64,000 bases of DNA from NCBI GenBank assembly GCA_902470815.1, contig CABRHS010000001.1, positions 124,001 to 188,000 on the forward strand. The letters run 5' to 3'. Under the pieces are notes generated by a model. It ran no database searches and was not told where the DNA came from. It saw only the letters and a program-made list of their open reading frames with translations. The position numbers were made by a program, and so were the translations under genes. This stretch comes from an uncultured Collinsella sp. (GTDB lineage: Bacteria; Actinomycetota; Coriobacteriia; Coriobacteriales; Coriobacteriaceae). Below, in pieces: positions 8,224 through 16,391 of this stretch; positions within the stretch are counted from its first letter, which is position 1; every line of letters starts with the position of its first letter.

Positions 8224-8230
8224 CATCCCC

Positions 8231-8350
8231 ATGATTACGATTGTTGGACATAGCGCGAACATGATGATGGTCATGGAGATGCCCTCGCCCGGGCACTTCG
8301 TCATGTCGCGCGACTTCCGCGTGTCGATGGAGACCGGGCGCCTCTACTAG
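8231..8350 (+). CDS. Putative methionine-rich leader peptide upstream of metNIQ
   Basis: A 39-codon ORF with eight ATG codons (positions 1, 11, 12, 13, 15, 17, 25 and 33), including the run MMMVMEM. It lies between the promoter at 8195-8223 and metN, with no Shine-Dalgarno site, and ends 59 bases before the metN start. A cluster of codons for the very amino acid imported by the downstream operon is the hallmark of ribosome-mediated attenuation leaders. I do not recognise it as a known protein. Sequence facts are direct; the leader role is inference. Alternatively it is an untranslated stretch that is Met-rich by chance. Confidence 0.5.
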   Translation: MITIVGHSANMMMVMEMPSPGHFVMSRDFRVSMETGRLY

Positions 8351-8354
8351 GTCG

Positions 8355-8401
8355 TCTCCGGCGGGAGATGGCCGCCTATCGAAGACCCATCTGCAGCGGA
8401 G
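8355..8401 (+). promoter_or_regulatory. Alternative stems in the metN leader
   Basis: Three mutually exclusive pairings are possible: TCTCC (8355-8359) with GGAGA (8364-8368); AGATGG (8366-8371) with CCATCT (8387-8392); and CTCCG (8356-8360) with CGGAG (8397-8401), which is the metN ribosome site. A switch that hides or frees that site is conceivable. No poly-U terminator is seen. Confidence 0.3.
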
Positions 8402-8409
8402 TATTTCTC

Positions 8410-9150
8410 GTGATCAGCATCCAGCATGTATCAAAAACCTATGACGGCGGAGCGCATGCCCTGTCCGATATCTGCCTGGATATCGCCGACGGCGATGTTT
8501 TCGGCATCATCGGCATGAGCGGCGCCGGAAAGTCGACGCTCGTGCGCACCATCAACCTGCTCGAACGCCCCACGTCGGGAGCGATCGAGGTGGACGGGCG
8601 CGACGTGACGGCGCTTTCCGGAGCCGAGCTGCGAGCCTATCGTCGCCGCGTTGCCATGATTTTCCAGAATTTCGGCCTGTTGGCGCAAAAGACGGTGCTG
8701 GACAACGTGTGCTTCCCCTTTGTCGCCGCGAACGGCAAGGTGACGCCCGAGAACCGCGACCGCGCGCTCGAATTGCTCGACCGCGTGGGTCTTGCCGATA
8801 AGGCAACGAGTTATCCCAGCCAGCTGTCCGGCGGACAGAAGCAGCGCGTGGCCATCGCCCGCGCGCTGGCCTGCGAGCCCGAGGTCATCCTCTGCGACGA
8901 GGCGACCTCCGCACTGGACCCCAGCAGCACGAACACCATCCTCAAGCTGCTGCGAGACATCAACCGCGAGACGGGTGTGACCCTGGTGGTCATCACCCAT
9001 TCCATGGACGTGGTGGAGAAGATCTGCAACAACGTCGCGGTGCTCGATGCCGGCCGCGTGGTGGAGCAGGGGAGCGTGGCGGAGGTCTTTGCCGCGCCCC
9101 AGGCCGATGCCACGCGCGTGCTCCTTGGAAAGGTGGATTGGGATGCTTAA
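8410..9150 (+). CDS. metN: Methionine ABC transporter ATP-binding protein
   Basis: ATPase of the MetNIQ importer, 246 residues. Walker A GMSGAGKST, signature LSGGQKQRVAIARAL and Walker B VILCDEATSALD are intact. The start is GTG 8410 with GCGGAG 8 bases upstream. The protein stops just after the nucleotide-binding domain and lacks the C-terminal NIL/ACT-like domain through which longer MetN proteins (about 340 residues) sense intracellular methionine. It overlaps metI by 8 bases. Regulation may lie in the Met-rich leader upstream. Confidence 0.93.
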   Translation: MISIQHVSKTYDGGAHALSDICLDIADGDVFGIIGMSGAGKSTLVRTINLLERPTSGAIEVDGRDVTALSGAELRAYRRRVAMIFQNFGLLAQKTVLDNVCFPFVAANGKVTPENRDRALELLDRVGLADKATSYPSQLSGGQKQRVAIARALACEPEVILCDEATSALDPSSTNTILKLLRDINRETGVTLVVITHSMDVVEKICNNVAVLDAGRVVEQGSVAEVFAAPQADATRVLLGKVDWDA

Positions 9151-9808
9151 CGATTTCCTCGCGGAGTTCGCTCCGCTGCTCGTCCAGGGCACGATCGACA
9201 CGCTCGTCATGCTGTTCGCCTCGACGGCCGTGGCGTATGTGATCGGCATCGCGCTCGGCGTGGTCTTGCACCTGACTACCCCTGGCGGCCTGCGGCCCAT
9301 GCCCGCGCTCAACGCGGTGCTGGGCTGGGTGGTCAACATAGGCCGCTCGCTGCCGTTCATCATCCTGCTCATCGCCCTCATGCCGGCCACGCAGGCACTC
9401 GTGGGCACCTCGACCGGTGTTGTGGGCGTCATCCCGCCGCTGGTTGTGGCCACGGCCCCGTTCGTGGCGCGCATGGTCGAGCAGTCGCTCGCCGAGGTGG
9501 GCCGCGATGCCGTCGAGGCGGCCGAGGCCTGCGGCGCATCCGTGCCGCGCATCGTGTTCTCCGCGCTGCTGCCCGAGGCGCTGCCCGGCATCGTGCGGGG
9601 CGTGGCCGTGACGCTCATCGCCGTGCTCGGCTACACCGCCATCGCCGGCGCCGTGGGCGCGGGCGGCCTGGGCGACATCGCCATCCGGTACGGCTACTAC
9701 CGGTACGAGGACGAGGCCATGATCGTCACGGTCATCCTGCTCATCGTGCTCGTGCAACTCATCCAGTCGGTGTGCAATCGCATTGCCCGCAAGGTGGACC
9801 ACCGCTAG
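9143..9808 (+). CDS. metI: Methionine ABC transporter permease
   Basis: 221-residue inner-membrane permease with five or six hydrophobic segments and the EAA-type loop VEAAEACGASVPRIVFSALLPEALPGI, which docks on MetN. The ATG overlaps the end of metN, so translation is coupled. Length and motifs match MetI. Confidence 0.94.
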   Translation: MLNDFLAEFAPLLVQGTIDTLVMLFASTAVAYVIGIALGVVLHLTTPGGLRPMPALNAVLGWVVNIGRSLPFIILLIALMPATQALVGTSTGVVGVIPPLVVATAPFVARMVEQSLAEVGRDAVEAAEACGASVPRIVFSALLPEALPGIVRGVAVTLIAVLGYTAIAGAVGAGGLGDIAIRYGYYRYEDEAMIVTVILLIVLVQLIQSVCNRIARKVDHR

Positions 9809-9876
9809 GACCCTTCCCGCGCACCGCGCCCCCGCACACCGCGTTTTCACGCACTTCCTACCGAAAGGTTCTCATC

Positions 9877-10734
9877 ATGAAGAATTCCAACGCCTTCCTT
9901 TCCCGTCGCTCCCTGATCATCTCCGCATGCGCGGGCCTGAGCCTGCTCGCCCTGGGCGGCCTCACCGCCTGCGGCGGCTCCGGTGCCGCCGGTTCGGCCG
10001 ACGACTCCGTCATAACCGTTGCCGCCAGCCCCGCCCCGCATGCCCAGATCCTCACCGACTTCGCCGCGCCGCGCCTTGCCGAGCAGGGAATCGAGCTCAA
10101 GGTGAAGGAGTACACTGACTACATCCAGCCCAACAAGGACACCGCGTCCGGTGCGGTCGATGCCAACTACTTCCAGCACATCACCTACCTGGAGAACAGC
10201 AACGCCGAGAACGGCACCGACCTCGTCTCCGCGGGCCTCATCCACTACGAGCCCTTCGCTGTGTACGCCGGCACCTCGAATGACCTCGACGCCATCGCCG
10301 ACGGCGCCACCATCGCCATCCCCAACGACCCCACCAACGAGGGCCGAGCGCTGCTGCTCCTGCAAGATCTGGGCCTGATCTCCCTTTCCGACCCCGATAA
10401 CCTCGAGGCCACGCCCAAGGACATCAAGGACAACCCGCACAACATCAAGTTCCAGGAGCTCGAGGCGGCCGCCCTGCCGCGCGCCCTCTCCTCCGTGGAC
10501 TTCGCCGTGATCAACGGCAACTACGCCATCGAGGCCGGCTACCATGTGTCCGACGCGCTCGCGCACGAGTCCTCCGATTCGCTCGCCGTCGAGAAGTACG
10601 CCAACATCATCTGCGTCGCCAAGGGCAGCGAGGACAAGAAGGCCGTTCGCGCCCTCGTCGAGGTCCTCACTTCGGAGGACTTCAAGTCCTACCTCGAGGA
10701 GCACTACGGCGAGGATGTCCTGCCGGCGTTTTAA
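9877..10734 (+). CDS. metQ: MetQ/NlpA-type methionine-binding lipoprotein
   Basis: Extracellular substrate-binding lipoprotein, 285 residues. Signal peptide with RR in the n-region and lipobox LTAC followed by GGSG, so it is processed by Lgt (3801). Family motifs VAASPAPHAQIL, VDANYFQHI and IPNDPTNEGRALLLLQ are present. GAAAGG ribosome site. Third gene of the importer operon; a strong terminator follows. Confidence 0.95.
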   Translation: MKNSNAFLSRRSLIISACAGLSLLALGGLTACGGSGAAGSADDSVITVAASPAPHAQILTDFAAPRLAEQGIELKVKEYTDYIQPNKDTASGAVDANYFQHITYLENSNAENGTDLVSAGLIHYEPFAVYAGTSNDLDAIADGATIAIPNDPTNEGRALLLLQDLGLISLSDPDNLEATPKDIKDNPHNIKFQELEAAALPRALSSVDFAVINGNYAIEAGYHVSDALAHESSDSLAVEKYANIICVAKGSEDKKAVRALVEVLTSEDFKSYLEEHYGEDVLPAF

Positions 10735-10775
10735 GCCGGGCTCGCCGACTGACGCCCTCATACACGTTCCCATCG

Positions 10776-10804
10776 CGACCGCCCATCACGGGCGGTCGTT
10801 TTTA
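10776..10804 (+). terminator. Intrinsic terminator of metNIQ
   Basis: Perfect 9-bp stem CGACCGCCC / GGGCGGTCG, loop ATCAC, then TTTTTT. Confidence 0.88.
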
Positions 10805-10902
10805 CATGTGCCGCCGGCGCGACGCGGCTGAGCTTTTCCCTTGCATCTGCCGCAAAGCGCGTTACCATCAGGGCGCAGGTCGTGTGCGAGAGCGGGGGAG
10901 CC

Positions 10903-11937
10903 GTGGAAGAGCAAAACGAGACTCCGGAAGTTCCGATGGCGGGAAGCCCCGGGACTCCGCCCGCGGGGGACCCCGAGGCGTGGGCAGTCAGGCACCACAC
11001 GACCCCGGTGGAGCCGCTCGAGAACCTCGTGAGCGAAGAGGATATCCGCCGCGGCGAGCAGGTTGGCGCCAAGCGCAGCAAGGACCCGGGATTCGTCAGG
11101 TTCTTCGCCATCTTGAACGGGGGGCTCATCTTGACCGCCCTCGCCATCGTCCTGTTCAAGACGCCCAACCATTTCGCGTTCGGGGGCACCTCGGGCGTGT
11201 CCGTCATCCTGTCGACGTTGTTTCCGTCGTTGCCCGTGGGCGCCTTCATGTGGATCATCAACATCGTCCTGGTGGTGCTGGGGTTCATCTTCCTTGAGCG
11301 CAAGGCGATCCTGTGGAGCGTGTTCGCCTCGTTCGCCCTTTCCGGGTACGTCTCGCTGTTCGAGATGCTGTTCCCCGGGGCATCGAGCACCTCTATAACG
11401 GGGGATATGTGGCTCGATCTGTGCTTCGCGGTGATACTCCCCGCGATCGGCAGCGCCATGGTGTTCGATATCGGAGCGTCGACCGGCGGCACGGACATTC
11501 TGGCCATGATCCTCAAGCGCCACAGCACGCTCGAGATCGGTCGCGCGCTCCTGCTGGTGGACATCGGCATCGTGTGCATCGCGGCCGTGCTATACGGGCC
11601 CCGCGTCGGCCTGTATTGCGTGCTTGGCCTTTTTGCCAAGACACTGGTGGTGGACAAGGCCATCGAGAGCATCCACCTGCGGAAAGTGTGCACCATCATT
11701 TGCAAGGAGCCGCTCAAGGTCGAGACGTACATCGTCAAGGAGCTCAACCGCACGGCCACCATCAGCCGCGGGTACGGTGCGTTTTCCGGGCAACTGGTGA
11801 CCGTCATCATGTGCGTGCTCAGCCGCCGCGAGGCGGTGAAGCTGCGCCGTTACGCGCGCGAGGTCGATCCCGGGTGCTTCATCACCATTGTCGACAGCTC
11901 CGAGATCGTCGGAAAGGGTTTCAGGGGTGTCAATTAA
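10903..11937 (+). CDS. YitT-family membrane protein with DUF2179 domain
   Basis: About 344 residues. A hydrophilic N-terminus of about 65 residues is followed by five or six membrane helices and a C-terminal DUF2179 (ACT-like) domain from about residue 258 (VCTIICKEPLKVETYIVKEL). DGGTD-like motif as STGGTDILAMIL. The role of this family is unknown. The start is uncertain: GTG 10903 follows a GGGGGAG very closely, while GTG 10882 and ATG 10936 are alternatives. The stop codon lies at the left edge of the inverted-repeat element at 11938. A paralogue without DUF2179 is at 17836. Confidence 0.85.
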   Translation: MEEQNETPEVPMAGSPGTPPAGDPEAWAVRHHTTPVEPLENLVSEEDIRRGEQVGAKRSKDPGFVRFFAILNGGLILTALAIVLFKTPNHFAFGGTSGVSVILSTLFPSLPVGAFMWIINIVLVVLGFIFLERKAILWSVFASFALSGYVSLFEMLFPGASSTSITGDMWLDLCFAVILPAIGSAMVFDIGASTGGTDILAMILKRHSTLEIGRALLLVDIGIVCIAAVLYGPRVGLYCVLGLFAKTLVVDKAIESIHLRKVCTIICKEPLKVETYIVKELNRTATISRGYGAFSGQLVTVIMCVLSRREAVKLRRYAREVDPGCFITIVDSSEIVGKGFRGVN

Positions 11938-12063
11938 TACGATGTGTGGGGTTATCCTCGTGATGCCAGAGTAGACGAGAGATTGAACGTTGCGTTATCA
12001 GGGGTTTTAATAATCGAAACGCGCTTCTGATGGTCGTGCGCTCAGCCAACCCCACACATCGTA
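11938..12063. repeat. Inverted-repeat-bounded intergenic element A
   Basis: A perfect 16-bp inverted repeat (11938-11953 and 12048-12063, core ATGTGTGGGGTT / AACCCCACACAT) encloses 94 bases. AATTAATA precedes it. Internal blocks GTAGA (11971), GATT (11981) and GGGGTTTT (12001) recur at almost the same spacing in the element at 42822-42944. It sits between the convergent yitT-like and ysxC genes. Structured RNA, a protein-binding cruciform or a miniature mobile element are all possible. Confidence 0.75.
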
Positions 12064-12087
12064 AAATATAACCCCCTATGCATTCGA

Positions 12088-12130
12088 AATAAAGCGGTGG
12101 CAGGCGCTGAAATGCGCCGGCCACCGCCTT
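12088..12130 (-). terminator. Intrinsic terminator of ysxC (minus strand)
   Basis: Read on the minus strand: stem GCGGTGGC plus GGCGC with one mismatch pair, loop ATTTCA, then a U-rich TTTATTT. It lies 29 bases past the ysxC stop. Confidence 0.7.
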
Positions 12131-12158
12131 ATGCAATGGGTCTCGTTGTTACTCAGGG

Positions 12159-12776
12159 CTACTCAGCGTCGCCTTCTTCTCCCTCGTCGAGGCAATGATC
12201 GACGATTGCCTGCTTGAGGCGATCGATGCCCAGGCCGGATTCGCTGCTGGTGACGATCATGCGCTCGGCGGGGACGCCGAGCTGCTTGCGGATGGCCGCC
12301 GCCTGCTTGCTCTGTTGCGATTTGGAGAGCTTATCCGCCTTGGTGAGGCACACGATGAAGTTGAAGCCGTTCTCGCGCAGGAAGTCGATCATCTGCAGGT
12401 CGAGCTTGCTCGGGTCGTGACGGATGTCGACGAGGGACACCACGAGGTTGAAGCTGCGCTCGGAATCGAAGAAGTCGCCGATGAGGCGCGCCCAGCGGTC
12501 ACGCTCGGCCTTGCTGCGCTGCGCGAAGCCGTATCCGGGAAGGTCGACGAAGTGCACCCCGTCCGCCTCGAAGAAGTTGACGTTTGCCGTCTTGCCCGGG
12601 GTGGAGGACACCTTGACCAGGCCGCGTCGGTTGAAGAGCTTGTTCATGATGGAGGACTTGCCCACGTTGGAGCGTCCCACAAAACTGACCTCCGGGCAGG
12701 TCGACGGCGGGATCTGCGATGCCTTGCCGTAGCTGGCGACAAAGCGGACCTTGTTGTAGTTGATGGCCTCTGCCAT
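12159..12776 (-). CDS. ysxC: Ribosome biogenesis GTP-binding protein YsxC/EngB
   Basis: Essential-type GTPase that helps assemble the large ribosomal subunit; 205 residues, normal length. G1 GRSNVGKSS, G3 DLPGYG and G4 TKAD are all present. The ATG follows GAAAGG. It lies 78 bases after mtnN on the same strand, probably one transcript. The gap holds a short G-rich direct repeat. Confidence 0.95.
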   Translation of the reverse strand: MAEAINYNKVRFVASYGKASQIPPSTCPEVSFVGRSNVGKSSIMNKLFNRRGLVKVSSTPGKTANVNFFEADGVHFVDLPGYGFAQRSKAERDRWARLIGDFFDSERSFNLVVSLVDIRHDPSKLDLQMIDFLRENGFNFIVCLTKADKLSKSQQSKQAAAIRKQLGVPAERMIVTSSESGLGIDRLKQAIVDHCLDEGEEGDAE

Positions 12777-12854
12777 GGGGAACCTTTCAATCGGACGATA
12801 CGGCGGCGACTCGCGAGCGCGGAGGGGCGGCGCGGGCGCGGAGGGGCGGGGTCG

Positions 12855-13670
12855 CTAGTCGCGCGGTTCGACGCCGAGCTGCACGGCGAGGCGCCGCACG
12901 ATGGAGAGCACCAGCCCGCTGGCGCTCTTGGCGTACTCCTCGAGGTCGAATTCTCGGGAGGAGAGGGCGTCGTAGCTCTCGTCGCAGTTGTCGGAGATGG
13001 CGCGCAGCACAAGGCAATCGACGCCGTTCTTGGCCGCGACGTGCGCGATGGCGGCACCCTCCATCTCCACGCAGTCGCCCTGGGTCGCCTCGATGGCCGC
13101 GCGCTTCGCCTCGGTGCCGCTCACAAAACGGTCGCCCGTCGCGATGGTACCGCGCAGGAAGCGCTGGGGCTCGGAATCGGGGTTGTTGCGGCGGAAGAGC
13201 GTGGCGTCCGCCTGGGCGCGCGCCTGCTCGGCGGCGGGGGAGTTCCCGAGGGAGGCATCCACGTATCCGTGTGCACACAGGGCCTCGACGGCGAGGTCGA
13301 CGAGGAAGTCGCTGCTCGCGAACTCTTCGAGCCCGGGCGCGGATTCCGCCACGAGCGCCGTATCGGTGTCGAGGTAGCGCAGGCGCTCGCCGATCACGAC
13401 GTCGCCGATGTGCAGCGCGGGGTTGAGCCCGCCGGCGATGCCGGAGAAGATGATCGCGTTGGCGCGATGCGCGCTGATAAGATGCTGGGCGGCCGCCGCG
13501 GCGTTGACGGTGCCCATGCCCGCGGTCGTGGCCACCACGGTGAAGCCGTGGTATTCGCCGCCCACCACGGTGAGACCCGCCTCATCGGCGACGGTCCCTT
13601 TCTCGACGGCGGCGTAGATCTGGCGGACTTCCTTCTCGAGTGCGCCGATGATGGCGATGACGGGTGCCAT
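12855..13670 (-). CDS. mtnN: 5'-methylthioadenosine/S-adenosylhomocysteine nucleosidase
   Basis: Cleaves SAH to S-ribosylhomocysteine plus adenine, and MTA likewise, in methyl-cycle detoxification. 271 residues, longer than the usual 230 because of an insert around residues 115-160. The N-terminus MAPVIAIIGALEKEV, the TTAGMGTVNAAAAAQ stretch, the VEMEGAAIAHVA motif and ISDNCDE near the end match the family. SD GGAG before the ATG. It feeds LuxS (34346), giving the AI-2 precursor route. Confidence 0.93.
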   Translation of the reverse strand: MAPVIAIIGALEKEVRQIYAAVEKGTVADEAGLTVVGGEYHGFTVVATTAGMGTVNAAAAAQHLISAHRANAIIFSGIAGGLNPALHIGDVVIGERLRYLDTDTALVAESAPGLEEFASSDFLVDLAVEALCAHGYVDASLGNSPAAEQARAQADATLFRRNNPDSEPQRFLRGTIATGDRFVSGTEAKRAAIEATQGDCVEMEGAAIAHVAAKNGVDCLVLRAISDNCDESYDALSSREFDLEEYAKSASGLVLSIVRRLAVQLGVEPRD

Positions 13671-13705
13671 GCGACTCCAATCACAGTGGTTTATCGTTGC
13701 CCATT

Positions 13706-15112
13706 CTAGCAGCTGCCCGATGACAGCCTCTGCAGATGGTCGTACACAAAGCTCGCAATGGCGGCGGAGTCGTTGATGTCCAGGAAGGGCGGCAGCGCGA
13801 CGTCGGCCTCGTCGAATGCTCGCCCGGCCTCCTCTGCGGCGGCGCGGGCGGCCCTGGTCGCGCGAGCGCGGAAGTCGCGGGCCACCACGTCGTTGCAGGC
13901 CACGGCGAGCGTGTTCTCGTCGATGAGCTCGAAGGAGTCGCGCCCGCGCAAACGGTCTATGCCCGAGCGGGCCACCACGATGCTCGGCAGCCCCGCCGCC
14001 TTGTAGCCCTCCACGATGACGGCATCCACGTCGGTATAGCGGCTGAGCATGTCGGTGATGGGGACCTCGTCCTTGGTGCGGGCGTATTCGGCGTAGGCGT
14101 CGGGGGAGATGAGCCCCACGTGGCGGCTGCCCGCCTGGGCGTGGCGCCAGGAGTCCTTGCCGGGCTGGTCGATCTCAAAGCCCTTGTGCCCGTGGTGCTT
14201 GACGGATCCGACGCGCACGCCGCGCTGCGACAGGCGGGAGATGACCTTCTCGACAAGCGTGGTCTTGCCGGAGTTCTGGTAGCCCATGAACGCGATGGCG
14301 GGTGCAGGGTCGCCGGTGTTGGGCCCGCCGGGCAGGGGCGAGGGGGCTGGGACGGGGGCCTCGTCGTCCGCGGCGTCAATCTCGGCATTCACCTGGGCGC
14401 CCCGCTCCCACAGGCCGGAGCGGCCCCCCTCCTTGCGGAGCAGGCGCACATCGGCGATCTCCATGCCGCGGTCGGCGGCCTTGCACATGTCATATATGGT
14501 GAGGCATGTGGTGGACGCCGCGGTGAGCGCCTCCATCTCGATGCCGGTAACGCCGGTCACGCCGCACGTCGCCAGCACGTGAAAGCCCACGCGCCCGTCA
14601 TCGCGTGCGGGGGCCCAGCCGGCTCGCGCGCGATCGCCTGGGGCGGAGATGGGCTCGATCTCGACTTTCGCCTTGGTGATGTTGAGGGGGTGGCACATGG
14701 GGATGAGGTCGCTCGTGCGTTTGCTTGCCATGATCCCCGCCACGCGCGCGCATGCGAGGACATCGCCCTTCTTGGCGCGGTCCTCGAGCACCATGGCCTG
14801 GGTCTCGGGGTGCATGAGGATGGAGCCCTCCGCCAGGGCCAGGCGCTGGGTCACGGCCTTGCCCCCCACGTCGACCATGCGGACATCGCCGTGCTCATCG
14901 ATGTGCGTGAGCTCGTCGCGGTAGGCATCGCGTGCGCCGGGCTCACATGCGGCGCCGTCGGGCTCGGGGCGAGCGTCGTCGGCGTGCGGAGCCCTACCCT
15001 CCACCAAGGTGAGGTCCGGGCTCTCGCCCACCACGGCCGCGGGGTACTTCTCATGCACCTCGCGGCCGAGCGTCTTTGGCCGTTCGGTCTTGTCAGGGGT
15101 ATGGGCGGTCAC
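13706..15112 (-). CDS. Fused MoaC-MobB molybdopterin biosynthesis protein
   Basis: 468 residues joining two normally separate proteins. Residues 67-235 are MoaC, which makes cyclic pyranopterin monophosphate after MoaA (signatures [13 protein letters not shown] and [12 protein letters not shown]). Residues about 272-465 are MobB, a GTP-binding helper of guanine-dinucleotide cofactor formation (Walker [11 protein letters not shown]). A Pro/Ala-rich linker joins them, and the first 65 residues are variable. The GTG start lies 5 bases after moaA, and its GGAGG site sits in the last codons of moaA, so the two are coupled. Confidence 0.92.
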   Translation of the reverse strand: MTAHTPDKTERPKTLGREVHEKYPAAVVGESPDLTLVEGRAPHADDARPEPDGAACEPGARDAYRDELTHIDEHGDVRMVDVGGKAVTQRLALAEGSILMHPETQAMVLEDRAKKGDVLACARVAGIMASKRTSDLIPMCHPLNITKAKVEIEPISAPGDRARAGWAPARDDGRVGFHVLATCGVTGVTGIEMEALTAASTTCLTIYDMCKAADRGMEIADVRLLRKEGGRSGLWERGAQVNAEIDAADDEAPVPAPSPLPGGPNTGDPAPAIAFMGYQNSGKTTLVEKVISRLSQRGVRVGSVKHHGHKGFEIDQPGKDSWRHAQAGSRHVGLISPDAYAEYARTKDEVPITDMLSRYTDVDAVIVEGYKAAGLPSIVVARSGIDRLRGRDSFELIDENTLAVACNDVVARDFRARATRAARAAAEEAGRAFDEADVALPPFLDINDSAAIASFVYDHLQRLSSGSC

Positions 15113-15117
15113 GGGGA

Positions 15118-16230
15118 TCAGCCTCCGATCTGCGACATGAAGCGCTGGGTTCCGTCTATCTGGTCGTGCTGTTGGGGTTTATGGGCTATGGCGTCGCGGT
15201 ACAGGGCCGCGACGGCCTGGTCGTCGCCGGCCCGCAGGGCATCGCGCACGGGGTACTCGGCATCGGAGAACAGGCAGGGCCGCAACTGGCCATCGGCGGT
15301 GAGGCGCAGGCGGTTGCACGCGCCGCAAAAATGGTTGGACATCGCGGAGATGAACCCCACGGTGCCCGCCGCCCCCGGGAACGCCCAGTAGCGTGCGGGC
15401 CCCGCGCCGTAGGGGGTGGTGTTCCTCTCGACCGGCACGAGGGGCCCCAGCCCCGCGGTGCGGGCCTGTTCGGAGATGACGCCCCTGAGCTCATCGGAGG
15501 GGACCACGTCGCTCGCGTCCCAGAGCTCGGGGTCGATCGGCGTGCGCCCGGGGACGTTCGGCCCCGAGGCTCCATTGCGGCCCTGGCCCCCCGTTCCCGC
15601 TCCGCAATGGGGCGAGGTGTCGCCCGGGTTGTCGGACGGGCCGCCGCCGATGGGCATGTACTCGATAAAGCGCACGTGGACCGGCCGGTCCACGGAGAGG
15701 CGGGCGAGCTCGAGCACGTCCTGCTCCATGCGGCGGACCACGACGGTGTTTACCTTGACGGGGTGGAAGCCGTATTCGAGCGCGGCGTCGATGCCAGCGA
15801 GCGCCTGCTCGACGCGGCCCAGGCGCGTGATCTGCGAGAATCGCTCCGGGTCGAGCGTGTCGAGCGAGATGTTCACGCGGTCGAGCCCGGCATCGTGCAG
15901 GGCCGGTGCCATGCGGGGCAGCAGGGCCCCGTTGGTGGTGAGCGAGATGTCCTCGATCTGCGGGATGGCGCGGATCTCCTCGATGAGGGGGATGATCCGG
16001 TGCGAGACGAGCGGTTCTCCCCCGGTCAGGCGCACGCGCGTGATGCCCTCCTGCGCCACGATGCGCACGAAGCGGGCGATCTCCTCGGCGGTGAGGAGCT
16101 CGTCGTGGCCGCGTGCGGGCACGCCGTCTGCCGGCATGCAGTACACGCAGCGGAAGTTGCACTTGTCCGTGACGGATATGCGCAGGTAGTTGATGCTGCG
16201 GCCAAAGCCGTCCTGGAGTTCGCGGGACAT
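15118..16230 (-). CDS. moaA: GTP 3',8-cyclase MoaA
   Basis: Radical-SAM enzyme of the first molybdopterin step, 370 residues. The N-terminal cluster motif CNFRCVYC, the C-terminal cluster cysteines (CGACNRLRL and RPC) and the terminal Gly-Gly are all present. The ATG at 16230 has GAAAGG upstream; an in-frame extension of 27 codons is unlikely. An unusual Gly/Ser/Pro-rich insert of about 35 residues follows IEYMPIGGG. First gene of the moaA/moaC-mobB pair. Confidence 0.94.
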   Translation of the reverse strand: MSRELQDGFGRSINYLRISVTDKCNFRCVYCMPADGVPARGHDELLTAEEIARFVRIVAQEGITRVRLTGGEPLVSHRIIPLIEEIRAIPQIEDISLTTNGALLPRMAPALHDAGLDRVNISLDTLDPERFSQITRLGRVEQALAGIDAALEYGFHPVKVNTVVVRRMEQDVLELARLSVDRPVHVRFIEYMPIGGGPSDNPGDTSPHCGAGTGGQGRNGASGPNVPGRTPIDPELWDASDVVPSDELRGVISEQARTAGLGPLVPVERNTTPYGAGPARYWAFPGAAGTVGFISAMSNHFCGACNRLRLTADGQLRPCLFSDAEYPVRDALRAGDDQAVAALYRDAIAHKPQQHDQIDGTQRFMSQIGG

Positions 16231-16391
16231 GCGCGCCTTTCGGGATGGTCCGGCGAAGGCCGGTTGGATACAGATGTTGTCATGGTACCCCACGGCAAGC
16301 CGGGCCACCACGGAGGTTCGCCCCGATTTGGGATGGGTCGGTAAGCTCGCTGTGATACACTGCTACGCTAAAGCGAAGGAGCGTAAAGCAT

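Noticed and set aside
8069..8230. SAM riboswitch or T-box upstream of metN
   Set aside because: Only the Asp23 terminator and a promoter fit in this stretch; no kink-turn/pseudoknot or T-box consensus segments are recognisable, and the expected transcript start lies after it.
13736..15391. 551-codon plus-strand ORF opposite moaC-mobB
   Set aside because: Antisense to an unambiguous MoaC-MobB gene; composition (Gly/Val/His-rich) is typical of mirror frames at high GC.
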